A stretch of 41,952 bases of DNA from Gallionellales bacterium RIFCSPLOWO2_02_FULL_59_110 (GCA_001801215.1 MGXA01000079.1:1-41952), one strand, 5' to 3'. Numbered from the stretch's first letter, positions 25,219 to 34,601 are shown. Numbers and translations: made by a program. The notes: generated from the letters alone by a model not told the origin.

Positions 25219-25843
25219 CAGAGCAATCGCATCAAATCTCCCCCAAGCCAAGCAACGCTTCGCGGTATGAATCTGAAGATGCCGCGAGGATGCGCTTTGT
25301 TGGGATGCCCACTTTTCGCTTTGACTTATCGGTACGAAACAGATTGAGCGCCAAGCGATGAATGATGGCGAGATTGGCACCGGCATTCTTCATGCGGGCA
25401 CGCACCTGGTCATCGTTCAAGGCAACGTCAAGACACCAATGAACGCGGTATCCTATTTCCCAGTGCGCACGCACCGCATCAGCCAAAACGGCCGCATCCG
25501 GCACGAAGTTGCCAATATAGAGCCGCCGTTCAAAACCGGTCATCCCGTCGATTGTGCGTTCTGTCTCAATCACACCAAACGTTCTTAAATCAGCCCATGC
25601 CCTGGTTCGGACAGGCAGTTCAGTTGGCCGAATGCCCGGCAGCGCCTGACATCAAGCCTGCCATGATCTTTCTCCTCGGACTCCGTATAAGTGTGGGGCG
25701 TATCTTTCCAATTCTCGGCAGCGCCTATCTCGAAGAATACTGCAATCGATTCCGCCAGTTTGGGCTGGTTGTCTTTGACCGCCAACACGTAATCCGCTTC
25801 TTTTTCGCGGATGGCTCGGGCAATGTTGCCGTGGGTGCCCTGA
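25219..25843 (-). pseudogene. ISAs1-like transposase remnant, 5'-truncated and frameshifted
   Basis: Read on the minus strand, the text GTHGNIARAIREKEADYVL then AVKDNQPKLAES is typical of ISAs1-family (COG5433) DDE transposases. It begins abruptly about 12 bp after the hrpA stop. The frame breaks near 25605 (after LNCLSEP) and resumes one frame over as AWADLRTFGVIETERTIDG, continuing to RYLYIG-like, AVRAHWEI, HWCLDVAL and RLALNLFR. So it is dead: the N-terminal half and one inverted repeat are missing. The final 195 bp match 34602-34797, and similarity ends in both copies after ATTGC(T/C)CTG, which probably marks the IS terminus. The element is not mobile by itself. Confidence 0.88.
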
Positions 25844-25855
25844 GGGAAACCAATA

Positions 25856-28800
25856 TCAAAGCGATTCGAGTATTTTCTGCAACCGCTTTACCGATACTAT
25901 CACCGGTGTCTTGAGTTCCTGCGCGAACAGCGACACGCGCAGCTCCTGCAACATCCAGGCAAACTCGTCCATGCGCGGGTCGTGCCTGCCCTGTTGAGCC
26001 TGGCGCAGCTTCTGCCATGCCTGCGACAACGGCTGCATCTGCGCCATGCACTGCGCGTCGCGCACCGGATTGGCGCGCAGTTTCTCGATGCGCAGGCCGA
26101 TTGCTTTGAGGTAACGCGGCACATGCTGGAGGCGCTCGTAGGGCGTCTCGGCGATGAAGCGCTTGTGCAGCAGCCATTCCAGTTGCGCGCGCACATCCTG
26201 AGCTGCCTGGGGGTGGGCCTTGAGTTGCGGCAGGTTCTTCTGCACCGTCTGGTATTCGCTGAGCACATTGCCAACCAGCCGCGCGATTTCCTGCGCGACC
26301 AGAAGCAGGCGATTTTTTGCCTCCTTGCCGCGAGCGGCGAATTCCGCCTCGTTTTCCGGCAGCGGATCGTTCAGGCAGCAGCGCTCGAAGGTCATCTCCA
26401 GTATCTGCCGCTGCAACTCCTGCTGGGTTCCGAACGGCAAGAACAGCATGCCCAAGCGTTGCGCGTCGGGCAGGTTTTTCTCGAGATATTTGACCTGCTC
26501 TTTCAGCAACAGCATGAACAGGCGGCGCAGCCCGCCGCGGTGCGCGGCTTGCGCGGCATCGCGCGTATCGAAGGCGCGCACCGCCACCGCGTCGCCATCG
26601 TCCACCAGCGCGTTGAACAGCGTGACATCCTGTCCGGCGCGTTTCACCAGGCTTGTCTCGGCGAACGCGCCGAAACCCCATGAGGTATAACGCTGCGCCG
26701 CCGCGGCTTCTTGTTTCTCTCCAGCCGCGCCCCCCGTCGCCGCAGCCTTGGCAGACATAGCGCGCGGCGCAAACTCGCCATGCAACTGCGCGAAGTTGCG
26801 CGACATGCCCAATTGCCGCCCGTGCTCGTCGAGCAAGCGGAAATTCATCAGCAGGTGCGGCGGCAGTTGTTCGAGGCGGAACGCATCGAGCGGCACATCG
26901 AGCTGCTTCTGCTCGCGAATGTAGCGCGCCAGCGCCTGCAACAGCGGCGTGTTCGACGGTTGTACCTCGCGGCAGAACGCCGCCGCGAATTCAGGCACCG
27001 GCACCAGGTGGCGGCGCAGCCGCTGCGGCAGCGTCTTGACGAGCTGCGCCGTCTTTTCCGCGAGCAGACCGGGCACCAGCCACTCGCAGCGTGCCGCACT
27101 CACCTGATTGATCAGCGCCAGCGGCACGGCAAGCGTAACGCCATCGTCGTTCTTGCCGGGGGAAAAGTGGTAGCCCAGCGCGAAGCCGACGTTGTCGATG
27201 CGCAACTGCGGCGGGAACTGGTCGGTGGTGATGCCCGCCGCCTCGTGGCGCATCAGGTCATCCTTCTTCAGGTACAGCAGCTGCGCATTGCCGCGCTCCG
27301 CCTCCTTGCGCCAGTGCTCGAAAGCCGCGCCGTTGTGGATGCCCGCAGGGATGCGGCTGTCATAAAAGGCGAAAATCAGCTCGTCGTCTACCAGCACGTC
27401 TGGGCGGCGCGCCTTGTGCTCCAGCGCCTCGATGTCGGCGATCAGTTTCCGGTTGTGCGCGAAGAACGGCGCTTGCGTATTGAATTCGCCGCCGACCAGC
27501 GCCTGGCGGATGAATACTTCGCGCGACTCGGAGGGGTTCATCGGGCCGAAATGCACGCGCTTTTTCGGGTTGAGGACAAGCCCGAAAAGCGTGCTGCGCT
27601 CAAAGGCTGAGACTTGCGCCGCTTTTTTCTCCCAGTGCGGGTCGTAATAATGCCGCTTGATAAGATGTGCGCCCGTTTCTTCCAGCCATTCCGGCTCGAT
27701 GCGCGCCACGCAGCGCGCATACAGGCGGTGTGTCTCGACGAGTTCGCCAGCCATCACCCACTTCGCGCCCTTCTTCGCCAGCACCGAATTGGGCGCGATA
27801 AAAAACTTGATGCCGCGCGCACCGAGGTATTCGTTGCCCTCCACGCTCCTCATGCCGATATTGCCGAGCAGACCGCACAGCAGCGCCTTATGCATCTGTT
27901 CGTAGGTCGCGGGCTGCCCAGAAGAAATTTTTTCGTTCTCGCGCATCCCCATCTCCGCGACCTGCGCGTGCAACTGCTGGTGCAGCTCGCGCCATTCGCG
28001 CAGGCGTAACGGGGACAGGAAATTTTTCCGGCATTCCTCGGCCAGCAGGCGGTTGGATTTTTTGTGCGCCACCGCCTGCTCGAACCATGCCCACAGCTTC
28101 AGGTAAGCCAGGAAGTCGGAGCGCTCGTCGGCAAAGCATTTGTGCGCGGCATCCGCGGCCTCCTGCCGGTCAAGCGGGCGTTCGCGCGGGTCCTGCACCG
28201 ATAGCGCGCTGGCGATAACGAGGATTTCCGTCAGGCAGTGGTACTGCCTTCCGGCCAGGAGCAGGCGCGCAATCTTCGGGTCGAGCGGCAGCTTGGCGAG
28301 TTCATGCCCGAGACCGGTGAGGCGCTGCGCCTCATCAATTGCGCCGAGTTCGGCGAGCAACTGGTAGCCATCGGCGATCATGCGCGGAGTGGGCGGCTCC
28401 AGAAAAGGGAATTCGGCGATTTCGCCAAGCTCCAGCGCGCTCATGCGCAGGATCACGGTCGCCAGCGACACGCGGAAAATCTCCGGGTCGGTATATTCGG
28501 CGCGCTGCAAGAAATCCGCCTCGTCGTACAGCCGGATGCACACGCCGCTCATCACCCGACCGCAACGCCCGGCGCGCTGGCTGGCGGCGGCGCGCGAAAT
28601 TTTCTCGATATGCAACTGCTCGACCTTCTGGCGGATGCTGTAGCGGTTCACCCGCGCCAGCCCGCAGTCGATCACGTAGCCGATGTTCGGCACGGTCAGC
28701 GAGGTCTCCGCGACATTGGTCGCCAGCACCACGCGACGCTGCCCGCCGGTCTTGAACACCCGATCCTGCTCCGCCGCCGACAGCCGCGCAAACAGCGGCA

Positions 28801-29632
28801 GCACTTCAATGCCTCTTGGATGGTGCTTGCGCAACGCCTCCGCCGTATCGCGTATTTCGCGCTCGCCGGGCAGGAACACCAGCACATCACCCCTTAAACC
28901 GCCTGCCGCCAGTTCGTCCAGCGCGCTACTCACCGCCTGCGGCACGTCCTGCGCCTCACCTTCATCGCTGACCTGCAACGGGCGATAGCGCACTTCGATA
29001 GGGTAGCTACGTCCCGACACTTCAATTACCTGCGCATCGAAATGCTTGGCGAAGCGATCCGCATCGAGCGTGGCCGAGGTGATGATGAGCTTGAGGTCGG
29101 GGCGGCGCGGCAATAACTGCTTCAGGTAGCCGAGCAGGAAGTCGATATTGAGCGAACGCTCGTGTGCCTCGTCGACGATCAGCGTGTCGTAATTCTTCAG
29201 CAGCGGGTCACCGTGAATTTCCGCGAGCAGAATGCCGTCGGTCATCAGTTTGATGCTGGTATCGGGCGACACCTTGTCGTGGAAGCGCACCTTGTAGCCG
29301 ACCGCGCCGCCGAGTTCGGTCTTCAGCTCGAACGCGACGCGTGACGCCACCGAGCGCGCCGCCACGCGGCGCGGCTGAGTGTGGCCGATGCAACCCCGGA
29401 TGCCGCGCCCCAACGCCAGGCAGATTTTCGGCAACTGGGTGGTCTTGCCCGAGCCGGTCTCGCCGCAAACGATGACTACCTGATTGCCTTCGATCGCGCG
29501 CGCCACATCTTCGCGCTTGCCAGTTACCGGCAAATCTGCGGGAAATTCGAGCGCGGCAAGCGAATCGAGCCGCGCCTTGCGACGCAAGGCGCTTTTGGAC
29601 AAGGCGATGTGGGCGGTCAAGTGATACTCCAT
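25856..29632 (-). CDS. hrpA: ATP-dependent RNA helicase HrpA (DEAH box)
   Basis: This is a large DEAH-box helicase acting on RNA in translation and mRNA handling. Motifs in order: GETGSGKTTQLPK (I, about residue 60), TQPRRVAARSVASR (Ia), VDEAHERS (II), ITSATLDADRF (III), VFLPGEREIRDT (IV), TNVAETSLTVPNI (V) and QRAGRCGR (VI). HA2/OB domains and a DUF3418-type C-terminus follow. With ATG 29632 it has 1258 residues, near family length. A TTG at 29641 is the other option, and neither has a clear ribosome site. The start directly abuts a palindrome plus T-rich run at 29632-29664. The stop lies 12 bp before the IS remnant, so the C-terminus may be almost but not quite original. Confidence 0.93.
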   Translation of the reverse strand: MEYHLTAHIALSKSALRRKARLDSLAALEFPADLPVTGKREDVARAIEGNQVVIVCGETGSGKTTQLPKICLALGRGIRGCIGHTQPRRVAARSVASRVAFELKTELGGAVGYKVRFHDKVSPDTSIKLMTDGILLAEIHGDPLLKNYDTLIVDEAHERSLNIDFLLGYLKQLLPRRPDLKLIITSATLDADRFAKHFDAQVIEVSGRSYPIEVRYRPLQVSDEGEAQDVPQAVSSALDELAAGGLRGDVLVFLPGEREIRDTAEALRKHHPRGIEVLPLFARLSAAEQDRVFKTGGQRRVVLATNVAETSLTVPNIGYVIDCGLARVNRYSIRQKVEQLHIEKISRAAASQRAGRCGRVMSGVCIRLYDEADFLQRAEYTDPEIFRVSLATVILRMSALELGEIAEFPFLEPPTPRMIADGYQLLAELGAIDEAQRLTGLGHELAKLPLDPKIARLLLAGRQYHCLTEILVIASALSVQDPRERPLDRQEAADAAHKCFADERSDFLAYLKLWAWFEQAVAHKKSNRLLAEECRKNFLSPLRLREWRELHQQLHAQVAEMGMRENEKISSGQPATYEQMHKALLCGLLGNIGMRSVEGNEYLGARGIKFFIAPNSVLAKKGAKWVMAGELVETHRLYARCVARIEPEWLEETGAHLIKRHYYDPHWEKKAAQVSAFERSTLFGLVLNPKKRVHFGPMNPSESREVFIRQALVGGEFNTQAPFFAHNRKLIADIEALEHKARRPDVLVDDELIFAFYDSRIPAGIHNGAAFEHWRKEAERGNAQLLYLKKDDLMRHEAAGITTDQFPPQLRIDNVGFALGYHFSPGKNDDGVTLAVPLALINQVSAARCEWLVPGLLAEKTAQLVKTLPQRLRRHLVPVPEFAAAFCREVQPSNTPLLQALARYIREQKQLDVPLDAFRLEQLPPHLLMNFRLLDEHGRQLGMSRNFAQLHGEFAPRAMSAKAAATGGAAGEKQEAAAAQRYTSWGFGAFAETSLVKRAGQDVTLFNALVDDGDAVAVRAFDTRDAAQAAHRGGLRRLFMLLLKEQVKYLEKNLPDAQRLGMLFLPFGTQQELQRQILEMTFERCCLNDPLPENEAEFAARGKEAKNRLLLVAQEIARLVGNVLSEYQTVQKNLPQLKAHPQAAQDVRAQLEWLLHKRFIAETPYERLQHVPRYLKAIGLRIEKLRANPVRDAQCMAQMQPLSQAWQKLRQAQQGRHDPRMDEFAWMLQELRVSLFAQELKTPVIVSVKRLQKILESL

Positions 29633-29664
29633 AAAAGACAAGGGACTCGATCGATCGAGTCCCT
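29632..29664 (-). terminator. 24-bp perfect palindrome with T-rich tail, before hrpA
   Basis: AGGGACTCGATC and its exact complement form a perfect palindrome (29641-29664). On the minus strand it is followed by TGTCTTTT. It fits an intrinsic terminator for the small gene at 29727-29798. It also abuts the hrpA start codon, so it could act as an attenuator or block translation initiation of hrpA. Confidence 0.6.
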
Positions 29665-29726
29665 CATCCGAACTCCGCCCCCCGTACCGGAGATCGGAGC
29701 TGTCATTCGCTATGCTATACCTGCGC

Positions 29727-29798
29727 TTACTTCACAAACATGATAACGAGCGCGACAAGGACAACTACGACAGCGATAGGCAGCATTGTTTCAGCCAT
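29727..29798 (-). CDS. 23-residue hydrophobic membrane peptide
   Basis: This tiny gene is too short for usual gene calling. It encodes MAETMLPIAVVVVLVALV then IMFVK and a TAA stop: a short acidic head, one membrane-spanning helix of about 17 residues and a terminal Lys. Support comes from signals on both sides. GAAGG lies 8 bp before the ATG, a near-consensus promoter (TTGACA, 17 bp, TATTGT) is about 37 bp upstream of it, and a palindrome with T-rich tail lies 63 bp downstream. The predicted transcript is about 195 nt. I do not recognise a family. It could be a small bioenergetic or stress membrane peptide, a type I toxin-like peptide, or an sRNA with an incidental frame. It lies between hrpA (same strand) and hrcA (divergent). 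Confidence 0.6.
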   Translation of the reverse strand: MAETMLPIAVVVVLVALVIMFVK

Positions 29799-29834
29799 GA
29801 TATGAACCTTCGGGTGATTGATAACGGGACGCGC

Positions 29835-29863
29835 ACAATATCAACTGTATATGTTGGTGTCAA
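29835..29863 (-). promoter_or_regulatory. Near-consensus sigma-70 promoter of the 23-residue gene
   Basis: On the minus strand TTGACA (29863-29858) is followed by exactly 17 bp and then TATTGT (29840-29835, four of six). Predicted start is near 29828, giving a 30-nt leader. This is the best promoter by eye in the window. Confidence 0.72.
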
Positions 29864-29971
29864 CGAGCAGCGCGTCAGGTTAAAGAACCGGCAAACCCGG
29901 CATATCGGCCGAGCGACAAGACGGGTTCTGCCGGGCGACTATCCCGGTATTTGCAGTGGTAGAATTCCGCC

Positions 29972-30991
29972 ATGCTCAACGAACGCGCACAAACCCTGCT
30001 CAAGACTCTGGTGGAACGCTACATCAGCGACGGCCAGCCGGTCGGTTCGCGCGCGCTGCAACAATACTCCGGGCTGGAAATCAGTTCGGCGACCATCCGC
30101 AACGTGATGGTCGATCTGGAAGAGATCGGCCTGGTCAGCAGCCCGCACACCTCGGCGGGGCGCATCCCGACCGGCTTGGCTTACCGGCTGTTCATCGACA
30201 CCATGCTGGTGGCCAAACCTCTGGACAACTCGTATGTGCAGCGCATGGAAAGCAAGTTGCAGCCGGACAACCCGTCGCGCCTGATCGCGCAAGCCTCCAG
30301 CATCCTTTCCGAACTGACGCAGTTCGCCGGTGTGGTCGCCACGGCCAAACGCAGCGCAGCCGCCGTGCGCCAGATCGAGTTCCTGCGGCTCGGAGAAAAA
30401 CGCGTGTTGCTGATCATCGTGATGCCGGACGGCGAGGTGGAAAACCGCGTGCTGCTGATGGAAAAGGACTACCCGCAGTCGCAGCTCACCGAGGCGGGCA
30501 ACTTCCTCACGCGGAATTACGGCGGTTGCAGCTTCTCGCAGATCCGCGAGAAACTGCGCGGCGAACTGCGCGAATTGCATCAGGATATGAGCGCGCTAAT
30601 GGCGGCGGCGCTCGCCGCTGGCGACGAGGCGATGGCGAAAAAAGCCGAGGACTACGTCATCAGCGGCGAACGCAACCTGCTGCATGTGCAGGATCTGTCC
30701 GCGGACATGAACCGCCTGCGCGGCCTGTTCGGCCTGTTCGAGCAGAAAACCGAATTGCTGCAACTGATGGAAGCGGGGCGCAGGGGACAGGGCATTCACA
30801 TTTTCGTCGGCGGCGAATCCGGCCTCGCTTCCCTGGACGAGTGCAGCGTCATCGCCGCGCCCTATTCCGTCGGCAGCCAGGTGGTCGGCACGCTCGCCGT
30901 GGTCGGCCCGAAACGCATGGATTACCAGCGCGTTATCCCCATCGTGGACATCACCGCCAAGCTGCTGGGCAACGCGCTGTCGCAGACATGA
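29972..30991 (+). CDS. hrcA: Heat-inducible transcription repressor HrcA
   Basis: This repressor of chaperone genes binds CIRCE elements and is tuned by GroEL. The 339-residue product has the expected layout. The N-terminal winged helix ([21 protein letters not shown] and [18 protein letters not shown]) is followed by [11 protein letters not shown], then the GAF-like and dimerisation region, ending in [21 protein letters not shown]. No CIRCE palindrome (TTAGCACTC with its complement) was found upstream or elsewhere in the window, so its targets lie outside. It is followed 97 bp later by hemH, with a GATTAC-unit inverted repeat in between. No strong ribosome site precedes ATG 29972. Confidence 0.95.
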   Translation: MLNERAQTLLKTLVERYISDGQPVGSRALQQYSGLEISSATIRNVMVDLEEIGLVSSPHTSAGRIPTGLAYRLFIDTMLVAKPLDNSYVQRMESKLQPDNPSRLIAQASSILSELTQFAGVVATAKRSAAAVRQIEFLRLGEKRVLLIIVMPDGEVENRVLLMEKDYPQSQLTEAGNFLTRNYGGCSFSQIREKLRGELRELHQDMSALMAAALAAGDEAMAKKAEDYVISGERNLLHVQDLSADMNRLRGLFGLFEQKTELLQLMEAGRRGQGIHIFVGGESGLASLDECSVIAAPYSVGSQVVGTLAVVGPKRMDYQRVIPIVDITAKLLGNALSQT

Positions 30992-31005
30992 AAGCGAAGA
31001 TCAAC

Positions 31006-31068
31006 CCGCAAATTACACGGATTACGCCGATTACAAACCTCATCTGCGTTAATCTGTGTAATCTGCGG
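31006..31068. repeat. GATTAC-unit inverted repeat between hrcA and hemH
   Basis: The left arm CCGCAAATTACACGGATTAC (31006-31027 with GC) pairs with the right arm GCGTTAATCTGTGTAATCTG (31046-31068 with CGG). Each arm is built from about 9-bp units with ATTAC/GTAAT cores. The layout is like that of the CACAGAG elements, but the sequence is different. Confidence 0.8.
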
Positions 31069-31088
31069 ATAAACATGTTTTTATAACT

Positions 31089-32177
31089 ATGGCCTACCAA
31101 ATCGAACCCGCTTACACCCACGGCACCCCGGAAAAAACCGGTATCCTGCTAATCAACCTCGGCACGCCGGATGCGCCCACCGCACCGGCGGTGCGCGCCT
31201 ACCTGAAGGAATTCCTCGGCGACCCGCGCGTGGTGGAAATACCGCGCGCCCTCTGGTGGCTGATCCTCAACGGCATCATCCTCAACACGCGCCCGAAGAA
31301 ATCCGCCGCGAAATACGCCAGTATCTGGCTGCCGGAAGGCTCGCCGCTGCGCGTCTATACCGAGAAGCAGACCACATTGCTGCAAGGCTATCTGGGCCAG
31401 CGCAGCAGAACGCCGTTCGTGGTGGATTACGCGATGCGCTACGGCAACCCCTCGATACCTGCCGTGCTGCGCAAGCTCAGGCAGCAGAACTGCCAGCGCA
31501 TCCTGGTCGTGCCAATGTACCCGCAATATGCCGCCAGCACCACCGCCACGGTGTGCGATATCGTGTTCGGCGAGTTGCAGCGGAGGCGCAACATGCCGGC
31601 GCTACGCACCATCCGGAATTTCCACGACCACCCCGGCTACATCAAGTCGCTGGCGAACAACATCAGCGACTACTGGATGAAAAACGGCAGGCCGGAAAAA
31701 CTGTTGATGAGCTTCCACGGCCTGCCGCGCTATACGCTGGACAAGGGCGACCCTTACCACTGCGAATGCCACAAGACCGGCCGCCTGCTGGCGCGGGAAC
31801 TCGGCCTGAAAGACGGGCAATATGCCGTCAGCTTCCAGTCGCGCTTCGGCAGGGCGGAATGGCTCCAGCCTTACACCGCCGCCACGCTCAAGGAACTGGG
31901 CGCGCAGAAACTCAAACGCCTCGACGTGGTCTGCCCCGGTTTCGTCGCCGACTGCCTGGAGACGCTGGAAGAAATCGCGCAGGAAGGCAAGGAGGAATTC
32001 CAGCACGCGGGAGGCGGCGAATACCACTACATTCCCTGCCTCAACGACCGCAACGACTGGATGCACGCGCTGACTGACCTGGTGCTGGACAACCTGCATG
32101 GCTGGCTTGACGTGCCGGATGCGGCCGAACTGGAACAAGGGCGGCTGCGCGCGCTGGCGCTGGGAGCAAAGCAGTAG
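31089..32177 (+). CDS. hemH: Ferrochelatase
   Basis: This enzyme inserts Fe2+ into protoporphyrin IX, the last step of heme synthesis, at the membrane surface. The 362-residue length is typical of proteobacterial HemH. The N-terminus [14 protein letters not shown] is the family signature. The metal-binding His is His210 in [11 protein letters not shown], and the paired acid is Glu291 in DCLETLEEI. Cysteine-rich YHCECHKT follows the His and is common in beta- and gammaproteobacterial forms. It lies downstream of hrcA and converges with uvrD (16 bp between stops). With hemA at 39.6-40.9 kb, the window codes two heme enzymes in separate units. Confidence 0.96.
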   Translation: MAYQIEPAYTHGTPEKTGILLINLGTPDAPTAPAVRAYLKEFLGDPRVVEIPRALWWLILNGIILNTRPKKSAAKYASIWLPEGSPLRVYTEKQTTLLQGYLGQRSRTPFVVDYAMRYGNPSIPAVLRKLRQQNCQRILVVPMYPQYAASTTATVCDIVFGELQRRRNMPALRTIRNFHDHPGYIKSLANNISDYWMKNGRPEKLLMSFHGLPRYTLDKGDPYHCECHKTGRLLARELGLKDGQYAVSFQSRFGRAEWLQPYTAATLKELGAQKLKRLDVVCPGFVADCLETLEEIAQEGKEEFQHAGGGEYHYIPCLNDRNDWMHALTDLVLDNLHGWLDVPDAAELEQGRLRALALGAKQ

Positions 32178-32193
32178 CAGGTTCAAAGCGGGA

Positions 32194-34440
32194 TCAAAGC
32201 GGCTCCAGTTTGGCGTATTCCAGCGCCAGCCACTTGCTGCCCGCACGCTTGAAATTCACCTGCACGCGCCCGTCCGCGCCGCTACCTTCCACGCCGGTAA
32301 TGACTCCCTCGCCGAATTTCTGGTGGAACACGCGCTGGCCGATGCGCCAGGGCGAGCTGCGCGCGGGCGGCGCTCCGCCACCGAAGGAGGGTGCGGCGGC
32401 GGAAGGCGCAGCAGGCAAGTACGAATCGAAACTCTTGCGCACCGCAAACCTCGGCGTTAGCCAGTGCAACAAGCCCTCGGGCAGCTCGCGCAGGAAGCTC
32501 GATGCCATGCCGTAGTGCGTCTGCCCATGCAACATGCGGCTCTGCGCGAAAGTGAGATACAGTCGGCGTCGCGCGCGCGTGATCGCCACGTACATCAGGC
32601 GGCGCTCTTCGTCCAGTTCGCCGCCGTCGATGCTGTTCTGGTGCGGGAACAGCCCTTCTTCCAGGCCGGTGATAAACACCGTGTGGAATTCCAACCCCTT
32701 GGCGGAATGCACGGTCATCAGGTGCAATGCGTCGTCCTGGTCGCCCGCCTGGTGCTCGCCCGCCTCCAGCGACGCGTGCGCGAGAAACGCGGTCAGGCTG
32801 TCGTCCTCTGCCTCGTGCACGAACAGCGTCGCCGCGTTGAACAGCTCGTTGAGATTCTCCAGCCGTTCCTCGGCTTCGCGTTTTTTCGCGCCGGTCTCGT
32901 TCCGGTAGTGCGCGACCAGGCCGCTGTGCTCCAGCACATGGTCGATGATTTCGGGTAGCGGCAGTTCGCGCGTCGCGCTGCGCAGCGATTCGATCAGCGC
33001 AACGAAAGCCGTGATTTTGCCGCCCATTCGCGCCGCCGCGTCGAATAACGTGGTCGAATTCATCTTTGCCGCTTCCTGCAACTGCTCAATGCTGCGCGCG
33101 CCGATGCCGCGCGTCGGGAAATTGATGATGCGCAAGAGCGCGTTGTCGTCGTCGGTGTTCTGCATCAGGCGCAAATAGGCCAGCGCATGTTTGATCTCCT
33201 GCCGCTCATAGAAGCGCAGCCCGCCATAAACGCGATACGACAGCCCGGCGGAAACCAGCGCGTGTTCCAGCACGCGCGATTGCGCGTTGGAGCGGTACAG
33301 CAGCGCGATTTCCCTGAGATTGATGCCTTCGGAATGCAACTGTCTGACTTCGTCGACGATGAACGCCGCCTCGTCCACATCGGTTCCCGCCTCGTATACG
33401 CGCAACTGCTCGCCGCCGCTCTCCGCCGTCCACAGGTTCTTGCCGAGGCGGCTGCGGTTATGCTGGATCAGCGCATTCGCCGCGTCGAGGATGTTGCCGT
33501 GCGAGCGGTAGTTCTGCTCCAGCTTGATGACGTTTTCGATGTGGAAGTCGCGCAGCAATTCCTGCATGTTGCCGACGGTCGCGCCGCGAAACGCATAGAT
33601 CGACTGGTCGTCGTCCCCAACAGCAAAAAGCGCCGCAGGCGCGGCGTTTGCCCCCTCTCCCCCAGCCCCTCCCCCGCGAAGGGGGGAGGGGTGCAGCGGG
33701 AGAGGGTTGGGGAGAGGGCGCTTTTCGCCTACCCCCGCCAACAGCTTCAACCAACGGTATTGCAGCGGATTGGTGTCCTGAAACTCGTCCACCAAAATGT
33801 GCCTGAAGCGCTCCTGGTAGTGTTCGCGCAGTTGTGCGTTGCGTTGCAGCAGCTCGTAGCAGCGCAGCAGCAGCTCGGAAAAATCCACCACGCCCTCGCG
33901 CTGGCATTGCGCGTCGTACTCGGCGAAGACTTCCACCTTGCGCCGCGTGTATGGGTCGTAGGCATCCACCTCGCTGGCGCGCAGCCCCTGCTCCTTGCTG
34001 GAGCTGATGAAGTTCTGCATCTCGCGCGGCGGATACTTTTCGTCGTCCACGTTCATCGCCTTCATCAGGCGCTTGATCGCGGACAACTGGTCGCCGGAAT
34101 CGAGGATTTGGAAGGCCTGCGGCAGATTCGCCTCGCGGTGATGCGCGCGCAACATGCGGTTGCACAGCCCGTGGAAGGTGCCGATCCACATACCGCGCGT
34201 GTTGATCGGCAGCATCGCCGACAGGCGCGTCACCATCTCCTTCGCCGCCTTGTTGGTGAACGTCACCGCGAGGATACCGTGCGGGCTGACTGCACCGCTG
34301 CTGACGAGATACGCGATGCGCGTGGTCAGCACGCGCGTCTTGCCGCTGCCCGCCCCGGCGAGGATCAGCGCGGACTGGTGCGGCAGGGTGACGGCCTGGC
34401 GTTGTTCTGGATTGAGGCCGGCAAGCAGGGAAGAATTCAT
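32194..34440 (-). CDS. uvrD: DNA helicase UvrD/PcrA (Rep family) with in-frame repeat insert
   Basis: This 3'-5' SF1 helicase works in nucleotide excision and mismatch repair. ATG 34440 (MNSSLLAGLNPEQRQAV) gives 748 residues; the longer frame to 34725 runs into IS sequence. Motifs: ILAGAGSGKTRVLTTRIAYL (I), TFTNKAAKEM (Ia), VDEFQDTNPLQYRW (II), VGDDDQSIYAFRGA (III), YRSHGNI (IV), HSAKGLEF (V) and VAITRARRRLYL (VI). A C-terminal Tudor-like segment ends EYAKLEPL. Between motifs II and III about 28 residues, Pro- and Gly-rich (RPLPNPLPLHPSPLRGGGAG...), are encoded by a palindromic repeat (33625-33726). Relatives have only a few residues there. The insert keeps frame and the motor motifs are intact, so the enzyme is probably functional. 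Confidence 0.95.
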   Translation of the reverse strand: MNSSLLAGLNPEQRQAVTLPHQSALILAGAGSGKTRVLTTRIAYLVSSGAVSPHGILAVTFTNKAAKEMVTRLSAMLPINTRGMWIGTFHGLCNRMLRAHHREANLPQAFQILDSGDQLSAIKRLMKAMNVDDEKYPPREMQNFISSSKEQGLRASEVDAYDPYTRRKVEVFAEYDAQCQREGVVDFSELLLRCYELLQRNAQLREHYQERFRHILVDEFQDTNPLQYRWLKLLAGVGEKRPLPNPLPLHPSPLRGGGAGGEGANAAPAALFAVGDDDQSIYAFRGATVGNMQELLRDFHIENVIKLEQNYRSHGNILDAANALIQHNRSRLGKNLWTAESGGEQLRVYEAGTDVDEAAFIVDEVRQLHSEGINLREIALLYRSNAQSRVLEHALVSAGLSYRVYGGLRFYERQEIKHALAYLRLMQNTDDDNALLRIINFPTRGIGARSIEQLQEAAKMNSTTLFDAAARMGGKITAFVALIESLRSATRELPLPEIIDHVLEHSGLVAHYRNETGAKKREAEERLENLNELFNAATLFVHEAEDDSLTAFLAHASLEAGEHQAGDQDDALHLMTVHSAKGLEFHTVFITGLEEGLFPHQNSIDGGELDEERRLMYVAITRARRRLYLTFAQSRMLHGQTHYGMASSFLRELPEGLLHWLTPRFAVRKSFDSYLPAAPSAAAPSFGGGAPPARSSPWRIGQRVFHQKFGEGVITGVEGSGADGRVQVNFKRAGSKWLALEYAKLEPL
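33625..33726. repeat. Palindromic repeat embedded in uvrD coding sequence
   Basis: Nested inverted repeats surround the centre CCCCTCCCCC-GCGAA-GGGGGGAGGGG (33666-33691). Outside it CCCTCTCCC pairs with GGGAGAGGG, and the outer AAAAAGCGCC (33625-33634) faces GGGCGCTTTT (33716-33725). The element is about 100 bp. It shares the CCCTCTCCCnAACCCTCTCCCGC text with 20896-20935 and is read through in frame. Confidence 0.8.
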
Positions 34441-34601
34441 CGGCGGATTATCCCACAGGAGGCGCACCCGCACTTTGGGTTTGCCGGGAAGCGACGGCGC
34501 TTTTTTTCGAAGGCTTGCCGGGGCAGCGGACGGCTGAGCTGGCTTCGGATGAGTAGGGATGAAGCAATGCGACAGCCTTGTTGCAAAAAACTTATAAATT
34601 A

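Noticed and set aside
29800-29971. CIRCE operator upstream of hrcA
   Set aside because: No TTAGCACTC with its complement was found in either direction.
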